A DNA stretch of 64,000 bases from Palsa-744 sp963734815 (GTDB lineage: Bacteria; Actinomycetota; Thermoleophilia; Solirubrobacterales; Solirubrobacteraceae): positions 637,772 through 701,771 of the forward strand of contig CAVTIH010000003.1 in NCBI GenBank assembly GCA_963734815.1. The letters are read 5' to 3'. Each line of letters opens with the position of its first letter. Position 1 is the first letter of the stretch. Both the position numbers and the translations under genes were made by a program. The notes beneath the pieces were generated by a model. The model worked only from the letters and a program-made list of their open reading frames with translations. It was not told the origin of the DNA and did no database searches. This document shows positions 7,829 through 14,161 of this stretch, piece after piece.

Positions 7829-8385
7829 GCAAGGCTCCGTCGCATCCGCGCGCCCAGCGAAGTGAACCCATTGGCGAGGTAGAAGTCCTCGGTCGCGGCG
7901 AGACCCTCGAAATGCTCCCGGGGCAGCCCGACCTCGACGCGCTCCATTCCCTGTTCACATGCGAGCTCGAACAGCGCCGCGAGCAGGCCGCCGCCGACGC
8001 CGACGCCGCGCCAGGAGGGGTGCACCCAGAGGTCCTGGATCAGTGCGTAGCGACCGGGAATGTGAATCGCGCTCTGCCAGCTGACGCCGAGCACGCCGAC
8101 GATCGTCCCGCCATTCGCGACGGCCCCCGCCTCGCTCGCCGCGTCGCTCTGTGCGTCGCCGGCCTGTGCCACGAGCAGTGCCCCAACCGACCGATCGTCG
8201 ACGAGCTCGCGCGCTGCCGCCTCCATTGCCGGCGCGGAAGGCGCAACCCCGCCGAGCTCGACCAACAGCTCGCCAACCGCGGCCGCCGCCGCTGGGACAT
8301 CGGGGGCGCTGGCGAGACGTACATGCCAACTCGCCGACCCCACCGCGGCCCTGCCGCCGACCCCGAGCGGGGTCACCCCGCTCAT
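7825..8385 (-). CDS. GNAT family N-acetyltransferase
   Basis: 186-aa GNAT acetyltransferase. The acetyl-CoA-binding segment is WVHPSWRGVGVGGGLLAALF (about residues 122-141), preceded by the beta-strand ALIQDL and followed by the C-terminal FYLANGFTSLG. The N-terminal 25 residues are low-complexity. The ATG overlaps the aminodeoxychorismate synthase stop by 4 bases and its own stop overlaps the amidohydrolase start, so expression is coupled. It probably acetylates a primary amine on a pathway intermediate, with the downstream amidohydrolase reversing this; no substrate can be read from sequence. Confidence 0.8.
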   Translation of the reverse strand: MSGVTPLGVGGRAAVGSASWHVRLASAPDVPAAAAAVGELLVELGGVAPSAPAMEAAARELVDDRSVGALLVAQAGDAQSDAASEAGAVANGGTIVGVLGVSWQSAIHIPGRYALIQDLWVHPSWRGVGVGGGLLAALFELACEQGMERVEVGLPREHFEGLAATEDFYLANGFTSLGARMRRSLA

Positions 8386-10541
8386 GCGGCCTCGGCCAGC
8401 CCGGTGGACGGCTCCAGCTCGACGGTGAACGAACCGGGCCCCTCGCGCCCGCAGACGGCCTGCGCGACGGCCGCCATCGGCGCGCGGGCCTTCAGCAGGA
8501 TCTCGTCGAACTCCTCGGCGGGGTCGGACTGCATCACGATCGCCCCGCCCGCACCGATCGTGGTGGCCCCGGGACGCATCACCACGGTGCGGATCACGAT
8601 CGAGAGGTCGACGACGCCGTCGAACCCGAAGTAGCCGATCGCGCCCGAGTAGACGCCGCGGGCGACGCGCTCGATGTCGTCGATGATGCCCATTGTGCGC
8701 AGCTTCGGCGCACCTGTCATCGAGCCGCCGGGGAAGCAGGCACGCACACATTCGACCGAGGTGCGCGCCGGTTCGAGCGTGCCCGTCACCGTCGAGATCA
8801 TCTGGTGGACCGTCGGGTAGGACTCGATGATCATCAGCTCGGGCACCTCGACGGAGTCGAGCGTGCAGACGCGGCCGAGGTCGTTGCGCAGGAGGTCGAC
8901 GATCATCAGGTGCTCGGCGAAGGTCTTCTCGTCGCCTTGCAGTTCGTCGCGCAGCGCCGCGTCGCGGCCGGGATCCTCCGCGCGCGGCGAAGTGCCCTTG
9001 ATCGGGCGCGCCTGCACACAACCCGCGCGGTCGATCGACAGGAAGCGCTCCGGCGAGGAGCTCAGCACCGCCAACGCACCGAGCTTCAGGTAGGCCGCGA
9101 ATGGCGCGGGGTTGGAGCGGCGCAGCGTGCGGTAGAGCTCAAACGGCGGTGGACTCGCGGCGGTCGAGATCTGGTCGGTGAGGCAGACCTCGTACGACTC
9201 CCCCGCGGCGAGCTCGGCTTGGCAGCGCAGAATGTCGGCGAGGTACTGCCGGCGCCCGCGTCCGCAGCGGAAGCGGATTGGGGGCGCGCCCGAGTCGAAC
9301 TCGACGTCCGCACTCGCGGCCGGCGCCGCGAGCACCTGGCGCACCGCCGCGTGTGCCTCGTCAAGCCACCACTCGACCTCGGCCTCCCCCTCGCGCCCGA
9401 GCGCAAGCAGATGCGTCAAGCCCTGAACGTGATCTACGGCAACGACGCGCGTGGCGAGCATCTGCACCGCGTCGGGCACGTCGGAGCGGTGGACGTTGGA
9501 CCCACCGCAGTCGGCCTTGCACTCGTAGCCGAGGTAGCCGACGAAGCCGCAGAGCAGGCCGCGCGTGGGGCCCTCGGGCGAAGGCAGCGCACGTGCGGCG
9601 AGCTCGCGGTCGAGCACATCGAAGATCGAGGCCTCCTCGACCGATACCCCGGCGGCATCGTGGCGTGTGACTCGCCCCTCGTGCACGTCGTACTCGAGCA
9701 CGCAGCGCTCGGGGCCGGCGGAGGTGCCGAGGTAGGAGCACTGCGCAAGCCGCGAAGGCGCGTCGGCGGAATCAAGCCAAAAGGCATGGTCGCAGGCGCC
9801 AAAGAGTGCTTCGAACAGCGGCTCGGTGGGAGCAGCGCCCGTGAGGGTGCGCACGCTCAGCCGCGGCGCTCCGACGCCCTCCGCACTTGCAACGCGCGCG
9901 CGCCGCGTGCGAGCGCGCGGGGCCGTGGGCGAGCGAATCGAGGGAAAGGCGCGCGCGGGGCGGTGAGCGCGAGCGAGCGAATAGAAATTCTCCACCACTG
10001 CTCGCCCGTACTCCGTGGCAACCGACTCGGGGTGAAACTGCACCCCCCATAGCGGCCGGCTGCAGTGCTCGATCCCCATCACCACGCCGTCGTCGGTCCA
10101 TGCAGTGACACGGCCCTCGGGTCCGATCGGGCCCGACACCGCAAGCGAGTGGTAGCGCACAACCGAGAAATCCTGCGGAAGTCCCTCAAACAGTCCGCTG
10201 CCGAGGTGGCGGACCTGACTCAGACGCCCATGCATCGCGCATGGAGCGCTCCCGACCAGTCCGCTGAGCGCACGCCCGAGGCCCTGATGACCGAGACAGA
10301 TCCCGAGCACCGGGATCTCACTGGAGCGCAAAATGTCAGCACACACCCCGAAGTCATGCCAGCGCCCCGGATGCCCGGGACCGGGCGAGAGCACGATCGC
10401 GTCAAAATCCCAGCGCGAGAGCGCCCGCCAGGAGACCACGTCGTTGTGAATCACGATCGGCTCCTCGCCAGAGACGGAGGCGAGCAGGTGAAAGACGTTG
10501 TAGGTGTAAGAGTCGTAGTTGTCGACGAGGAGCGTGCTCAT
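8382..10541 (-). CDS. pabAB: aminodeoxychorismate synthase, PabA-PabB fusion
   Basis: 719-aa fused enzyme converting chorismate and glutamine to 4-amino-4-deoxychorismate. Residues 1-190 are a class I glutamine amidotransferase with the nucleophile in LGICLGHQGLG and the His-Glu pair in VQFHPES. After a basic linker, residues from about 220 form the chorismate-binding domain. The motif RPIKGTSPR carries Lys where anthranilate synthases have Ala, diagnostic of aminodeoxychorismate synthases; RNDLGRV, FPGGSMTGAPK and YSGAIGYF complete the site. The fused order is that of antibiotic-pathway enzymes such as PapA. No PabC lyase is present nearby, while chorismate mutase is, so the product seems destined for an amino-prephenate route and not folate. 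Confidence 0.9.
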   Translation of the reverse strand: MSTLLVDNYDSYTYNVFHLLASVSGEEPIVIHNDVVSWRALSRWDFDAIVLSPGPGHPGRWHDFGVCADILRSSEIPVLGICLGHQGLGRALSGLVGSAPCAMHGRLSQVRHLGSGLFEGLPQDFSVVRYHSLAVSGPIGPEGRVTAWTDDGVVMGIEHCSRPLWGVQFHPESVATEYGRAVVENFYSLARAHRPARAFPSIRSPTAPRARTRRARVASAEGVGAPRLSVRTLTGAAPTEPLFEALFGACDHAFWLDSADAPSRLAQCSYLGTSAGPERCVLEYDVHEGRVTRHDAAGVSVEEASIFDVLDRELAARALPSPEGPTRGLLCGFVGYLGYECKADCGGSNVHRSDVPDAVQMLATRVVAVDHVQGLTHLLALGREGEAEVEWWLDEAHAAVRQVLAAPAASADVEFDSGAPPIRFRCGRGRRQYLADILRCQAELAAGESYEVCLTDQISTAASPPPFELYRTLRRSNPAPFAAYLKLGALAVLSSSPERFLSIDRAGCVQARPIKGTSPRAEDPGRDAALRDELQGDEKTFAEHLMIVDLLRNDLGRVCTLDSVEVPELMIIESYPTVHQMISTVTGTLEPARTSVECVRACFPGGSMTGAPKLRTMGIIDDIERVARGVYSGAIGYFGFDGVVDLSIVIRTVVMRPGATTIGAGGAIVMQSDPAEEFDEILLKARAPMAAVAQAVCGREGPGSFTVELEPSTGLAEAA

Positions 10542-10585
10542 GAGGGATCGTCCACGCGCCTAGTTGACACAACAGCCGCATGGGC

Positions 10586-10604
10586 GCCGGGCATCGTGCC
10601 CGGC
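10586..10604. other. stem-loop in the spacer between argS-like and pabAB
   Basis: A 7-bp GC stem (GCCGGGC and GCCCGGC, 5-base loop) in the 79-base gap. There is no following T-run on either strand, so it may mark mRNA processing or attenuation rather than full termination. Confidence 0.35.
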
Positions 10605-10620
10605 GACGATCCGAGCGTGC

Positions 10621-12357
10621 TCACCTGACCGCCTCCATCCCCAGCCCCCGCGCGCCGCGGTCGAGCAGCGTCTGCACCACCCGCTCGACGTGTTCGCCGC
10701 GCGGGCGCTCCATGTACCAGCGCGAAAGATGCTTGAGGTAGAGCGCCAGCGGGCCGACGTCGTAGCGCGCCACCGCGAGGCGCAGGTAGCGCCGGTAGAG
10801 CTCAGCCTGCACCACCGCGAAGCGATAGTCGGGATCGTCCGCGGGCCGAAACGGGGATGGGGATGTTCGCCGGAGGCGGGCGTCCCCCGGCTTCGACCCT
10901 TCGCCGTTCGAAGACACGCCACTGTGGTGGGCGCGCGCGCGCACGACGTCCCAGCCGAGGCTCTCGCCATCCTCCAGCAGTTGCAGGGGCTCGAAGTCGA
11001 TCGGCGGCGCGACCGGGTAGGAGACAAAGTATCCAAGCGCGATCTCCGAGGCGAGGCGTTCCGGGAAGGGGTGCCCCTGGCGCACGGCGCGACCGGCGGG
11101 CGAGGCGTCGATCTGTTGGTCGAGCGCCTCGATCAGATCGTCGATCAGCAGCGCGCCCTCGCTGGAGGCGAGCGCGCGCTTTTGGCGGGACACCATCCCG
11201 TTGAAGATGTCCAGCGATGGGTGCATCGCCGCCCGCGTGCCATTGGCGCTCGACCCATTGCTGCCCGGCAGCAGCTCGCTCATCAGCTTGCGCCGGCAGG
11301 TGACGTGTGAAACCCACTCGGTGCCGCACACCTGCATCGAGGTCATACCGTCGAGTTCGGGCGCCGCCATCCAGTAGGCCAGTGAGCGCATGTGCTGCGT
11401 CGGCACGCCGTCGGCGCGGACCAGCGGAAACTCCTCGAAGTCCTGCAGCCCGGTGGCGTAGATCACGACGCCGTCCTCGCGCCGGCGCAGACGCCCGTCA
11501 CGCAGGCCGGCGGCGGTGAGCTGAGCGGCGTCGCCGAGGAAGTCGGACTCGAAGAACACGCGGTCGAAGGCAACCCCGAGCCGCGCGAGCGTCTTGCGCT
11601 GACCGGCGATCACCCAGGCGCGGGTCTTGTACCAGAGCTGCAACGCCTCCAGTTCACCGCTCATCACGCGCCGCAGGAGCTCGTCGGCGGCGTCGTCGCG
11701 CAGCGCCAGCTCGCGCGTGAGCGAGTCTTCGGGGTACTCGATCTCCGCCCCGCTGAAGGAGCCGTTGGCGGCGACGTAGTCGGCGTAGCACACGCCGACG
11801 AAGTGATCGCTCTTCTCATCGCCGTCCGGCCAGGAGTGCGCGTGGCGGCCACTGTTCATCACACCCGCCATCGCCTCGCCCATCGAGCGGCCGGCGTCGG
11901 AGATCAGGCTGCGCCGCTCGACCTGCGCGCCAGCCTGGGTGAGCGTGGCGGCGAGGGCGTTGCCGATCGCGAGGTTGCGCAAGTGCCCGATGTGCAGCGC
12001 CTTGGTCGCGTTGGCATCCCAGAACTGCACCGAGAAGCGCTCCCCGTGCGCGAGGTCGGCAAGCGCCGCCCCCGTAGAGGCGCCGGCCTCCAGAGCAGCG
12101 CCGATTGTTTCTATCCAACCGTCGTCGAGACGCAGCTGCACGCACTCGCCCTCGCGTCGCACCTGCCCGACCCACGGCTCGCGCTCGATCCGCTCGAGCA
12201 TCACGAGTGACTCTCGATCCTCCCGCCAGTCGGGCAGGCGTGGGGTGAGCTTGATGTCGAAGTTCGCGTGCGGGCGCCGCGGCGCGCGGGCGGCCCACCG
12301 CGCGGGCGTGCCGCTGGAGGGGGGCTCCTCGAAGTAGTCAAAGAGATTACTGGTCAT
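10621..12357 (-). CDS. arginyl-tRNA synthetase paralogue, probably biosynthetic
   Basis: 578-aa class I synthetase-like protein of the ArgRS type. It has a perfect HIGH motif in KALHIGHLRNLA (His 122 to His 125) and an ArgRS-like continuation, but SDAGRSMGEAM replaces the usual GDWGTQFG stretch. The KMSKS loop near residue 395 is degenerate (KRALASSEG before ALLIDDL). The C-terminal end (LALYLKHLSRWYM, LLDRGARGLGM) resembles the end of a DALR domain, but the middle of that domain is shortened and holds a palindromic-element insertion at residues 488-504. The normal N-terminal domain is also reduced. It lies 30 bases after an odd tRNA gene and ahead of amino-acid biosynthesis genes, so it is unlikely to be the housekeeping ArgRS. 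No Shine-Dalgarno is seen. Confidence 0.78.
   Translation of the reverse strand: MTSNLFDYFEEPPSSGTPARWAARAPRRPHANFDIKLTPRLPDWREDRESLVMLERIEREPWVGQVRREGECVQLRLDDGWIETIGAALEAGASTGAALADLAHGERFSVQFWDANATKALHIGHLRNLAIGNALAATLTQAGAQVERRSLISDAGRSMGEAMAGVMNSGRHAHSWPDGDEKSDHFVGVCYADYVAANGSFSGAEIEYPEDSLTRELALRDDAADELLRRVMSGELEALQLWYKTRAWVIAGQRKTLARLGVAFDRVFFESDFLGDAAQLTAAGLRDGRLRRREDGVVIYATGLQDFEEFPLVRADGVPTQHMRSLAYWMAAPELDGMTSMQVCGTEWVSHVTCRRKLMSELLPGSNGSSANGTRAAMHPSLDIFNGMVSRQKRALASSEGALLIDDLIEALDQQIDASPAGRAVRQGHPFPERLASEIALGYFVSYPVAPPIDFEPLQLLEDGESLGWDVVRARAHHSGVSSNGEGSKPGDARLRRTSPSPFRPADDPDYRFAVVQAELYRRYLRLAVARYDVGPLALYLKHLSRWYMERPRGEHVERVVQTLLDRGARGLGMEAVR
10845..10895. repeat. palindromic element, copy 1 (inside argS-like)
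   Basis: One copy of a nested palindrome: outer arms GCCGAA and CTTCGA, middle arms GGGGAT and GTCCCC, inner stem CGCC/GGCG. This copy has a 6-base duplication (GGGGAT twice). It is read in frame by the argS-like gene and adds about 17 residues including RLRRTSPSPF. Confidence 0.6.
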
Positions 12358-12387
12358 ACGCGGGTGAGAAGCTGGATCGTCATGACA

Positions 12388-12460
12388 TGCACCAGCCGGG
12401 GCTCGAACCCGGATCAGCGGCGTTTAAGGCCGCCCCTTTAACCGATTAAGGTACTGGTGC
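12388..12460 (-). tRNA. tRNA with anticodon UAA (Leu codon UUA) but a type I, short-variable-loop fold
   Basis: A complete 73-base cloverleaf. Acceptor GCACCAG pairs with CTGGTGC over 7 bp; T8 is present; D stem CCTT/AAGG with GG in the loop; anticodon stem GCGGC/GCCGC with loop CTTAAAC, so the anticodon is UAA; T stem CCGGG/CCCGG with loop TTCGAGC; discriminator A; no encoded CCA. The variable region is only four bases (TGAT). Bacterial tRNA-Leu normally has a long variable arm, as does the tRNA-Leu(CAA) at 63796 in this window, so LeuRS identity is doubtful. It is co-oriented with, and 30 bases upstream of, the ArgRS paralogue, suggesting a dedicated pair. Confidence 0.85.
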
Positions 12461-12600
12461 TCTGGCCGAGCGACCGAAGCCGGACGACACTCGCCTTTAG
12501 CGAGCCTCACCGTTTCGACCAGCCCGACGGGTTTTTCCCAAAGATTCTCTTTGATCGCGTTCTCGATCGAGTCCGCTATGTTGAGCTTACTGGATACCAT
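12424..12600 (-). CDS. candidate 58-aa ORF running into the tRNA gene
   Basis: An open frame from the ATG at 12600 reads 58 codons, starting MVSSKLNIADSIENAIKE, through a palindromic element, into the tRNA; its TAA stop is exactly the tRNA anticodon. The first half has a natural amino-acid composition, but there is no convincing ribosome-binding site and the region is locally less GC-rich, so this may be chance or a relic. Confidence 0.2.
   Translation of the reverse strand: MVSSKLNIADSIENAIKENLWEKPVGLVETVRLAKGECRPASVARPEHQYLNRLKGRP
12473..12520. repeat. palindromic element, copy 2 (upstream of the UAA tRNA)
   Basis: The most diverged copy of the nested palindrome, with arms ACCGAAGC and GTTTCGACC around ACTCGCC/GGCGAGT-like inner arms. 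It lies 12 bases upstream of the mature 5' end of the tRNA and could form a hairpin at the start of the precursor. Confidence 0.55.
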
Positions 12601-12606
12601 AACTTC

Positions 12607-12642
12607 GACGCGATCACCAATCCTTAGACGCGACCATCAATC
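12607..12642. repeat. pair of 16-base imperfect direct repeats
   Basis: GACGCGATCACCAATC and GACGCGACCATCAATC start exactly 20 bases apart, about two helical turns, in the divergent intergenic region. This spacing suits a protein binding one face of the DNA; the regulator is unknown. Confidence 0.35.
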
Positions 12643-12781
12643 GTTCAGCAGCGCAAAGCGTATGATGATCGCCTGGAGCCCCCGCATCGAGCAGAGCAAG
12701 CAAAAATAGAGGTGAAGTGAGAGACATCAGCGAGCAACTCGCAGTAAGAGACATTTACACATAACTGCGCCGAGGTACGTC

Positions 12782-14161
12782 ATGAGTGGCACGCGAAGCA
12801 TGCATAAAAGCAGTGAGGCACACGGGAAACTGCCCACCGGGCCGCACCTGCCCAGCGAGCTGCAGGCGCTCGGCTGGGCGCTGCGCCCGCTGCCGTTCAT
12901 GGCGAGCTGCCGTAGGCGCTACGGAGATATTTTCACTCTACGCGTGCGCCGCGGACGGCCGTGGGTGTTTCTGAGTAACCCCGAGGACGTCGGCAGGGTG
13001 CTGACGATCGCCCCCGAGCTGGTGCGCGCCGGCGCCGGCGAGGCCAACCCCCTGCTGGGACCGCTGCTGGGCCCGCGCTCGGTGATGCTGCTCGATGAGC
13101 CCGACCACATGACCCACCGGCGCTTCATGCTGCCCTCCTTCCACGGCGAGCGGATGCGTGCCTACGGGGAGATGATGGTGGATGTGACACGCGCGGAGAT
13201 CGCCAGCTGGCCGGTTGGCGAGCCATTCGCACTGTGGCCGCGGATGCAGGCGATCAGCAACGAGGTGGTGATGCGCGCGACCTTCGGCAACACCGAGAGC
13301 CAGCAGCTGGAGCGCCTGCGGGTGCTGCTCAAGCGCCTCACCGATTTCCTCAACGACTCCTCGCGTCTGACGCTGCTCGCCACGTTCGGCTCGCGCTTTC
13401 TCGCCCGCAGCGAACGCTTCCACGAAGCGATCGCGCCGGTGGAAGCGTCGCTCATGGCGGAGGTGCACCGCCGCCGCGCCGCGCCCGGAGACTCGCGGGA
13501 TGAGGGGATCCTCTCGATGCTCGAGCAGGCGTATGACGAGAGCGGCGCGCCGATGACCGAACAGGAGCTGCGCGACGAACTGATCACGCTGCTCTCCGAC
13601 GGACCCACCGCGACCTCGCTGTCGTGGGCTTTCGAGCGCCTGCTGCGCCACCCCGAGAAGCTCGCACGCCTGCGCGCGGAGGTGAGCGCTGGTGGCGAGG
13701 AGTACACCGACGCCGTGGTGAAAGAGACGCTGCGCCTGGCCCCCGCGGTGCCGCTGGTGATGCGCGGCCTAGTCGAGCCGATGCGCCTCAGCGGCCACGA
13801 GATCCCCGCGGGCACGACGGTGGCGCCGTGCATCTATCTGGTGCACCACCGCGAGGACATCTACCCCCGCCCCTTCCGCTTCGAGCCCGAGCGCTTCCTC
13901 GGCAAAGCGCCCGAGAACTACACGTGGATCCCGTTCGGCAGCGGCGTACGCCGCTGCGTGGCGGCGCAGTTTGCGCAGCTGGAGATGAAGCGGGTGATGC
14001 AGACGGTGCTCGAGGAGGTGGAGCTGGCGCCGGCCCCCGCCACCGGCTCGCAGCGGGCGACGCGCAGCTCAGTGGCGTTCGCGCCCGGCGACCAGGCGCC
14101 GGTGATCGTCACGCGCCGGCGTAGCGGCAACGCCCACACGCCGACGCTCGCCACAGCGTGA
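12782..14161 (+). CDS. cytochrome P450 with atypical motifs
   Basis: 459-aa P450. The ExxR motif is KETLR and the heme loop is FGSGVRRCVAAQ with the Cys ligand near residue 391; the Gly two places after Cys, usual in the family, is Ala here. The I-helix, normally AGxET-T, reads LLSDGPTATSLSW and lacks the acidic residue, so oxygen activation may differ or the enzyme may not be a standard monooxygenase. It resembles the second P450 at 16325 throughout, implying duplication. Its stop overlaps the GTG of the flavoprotein gene by 4 bases, so the two are coupled and probably act on the same substrate. A GAGG lies 8 bases before the ATG. Confidence 0.85.
   Translation: MSGTRSMHKSSEAHGKLPTGPHLPSELQALGWALRPLPFMASCRRRYGDIFTLRVRRGRPWVFLSNPEDVGRVLTIAPELVRAGAGEANPLLGPLLGPRSVMLLDEPDHMTHRRFMLPSFHGERMRAYGEMMVDVTRAEIASWPVGEPFALWPRMQAISNEVVMRATFGNTESQQLERLRVLLKRLTDFLNDSSRLTLLATFGSRFLARSERFHEAIAPVEASLMAEVHRRRAAPGDSRDEGILSMLEQAYDESGAPMTEQELRDELITLLSDGPTATSLSWAFERLLRHPEKLARLRAEVSAGGEEYTDAVVKETLRLAPAVPLVMRGLVEPMRLSGHEIPAGTTVAPCIYLVHHREDIYPRPFRFEPERFLGKAPENYTWIPFGSGVRRCVAAQFAQLEMKRVMQTVLEEVELAPAPATGSQRATRSSVAFAPGDQAPVIVTRRRSGNAHTPTLATA

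Larger units (their letters stand above)
12461..12781. other. divergent intergenic region between the tRNA and the first P450
   Basis: A 321-base stretch, clearly lower in GC than its surroundings. It holds a palindromic-element copy (12473-12520), two 16-base imperfect direct repeats (12607-12642) and, presumably, the promoters for the tRNA/argS-like operon on the minus strand and for the P450 operon on the plus strand. I cannot place a confident -35/-10 pair for either. Confidence 0.5.

Noticed and set aside
8151..10052. A 633-codon plus-strand frame opposite pabAB
   Set aside because: Shadow of the PabA-PabB coding strand; no recognisable protein features.
12388..12460. Reading the tRNA as an ochre suppressor
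   Set aside because: The anticodon is 5'-UAA-3', which pairs with codon UUA; a suppressor of UAA would need anticodon UUA.
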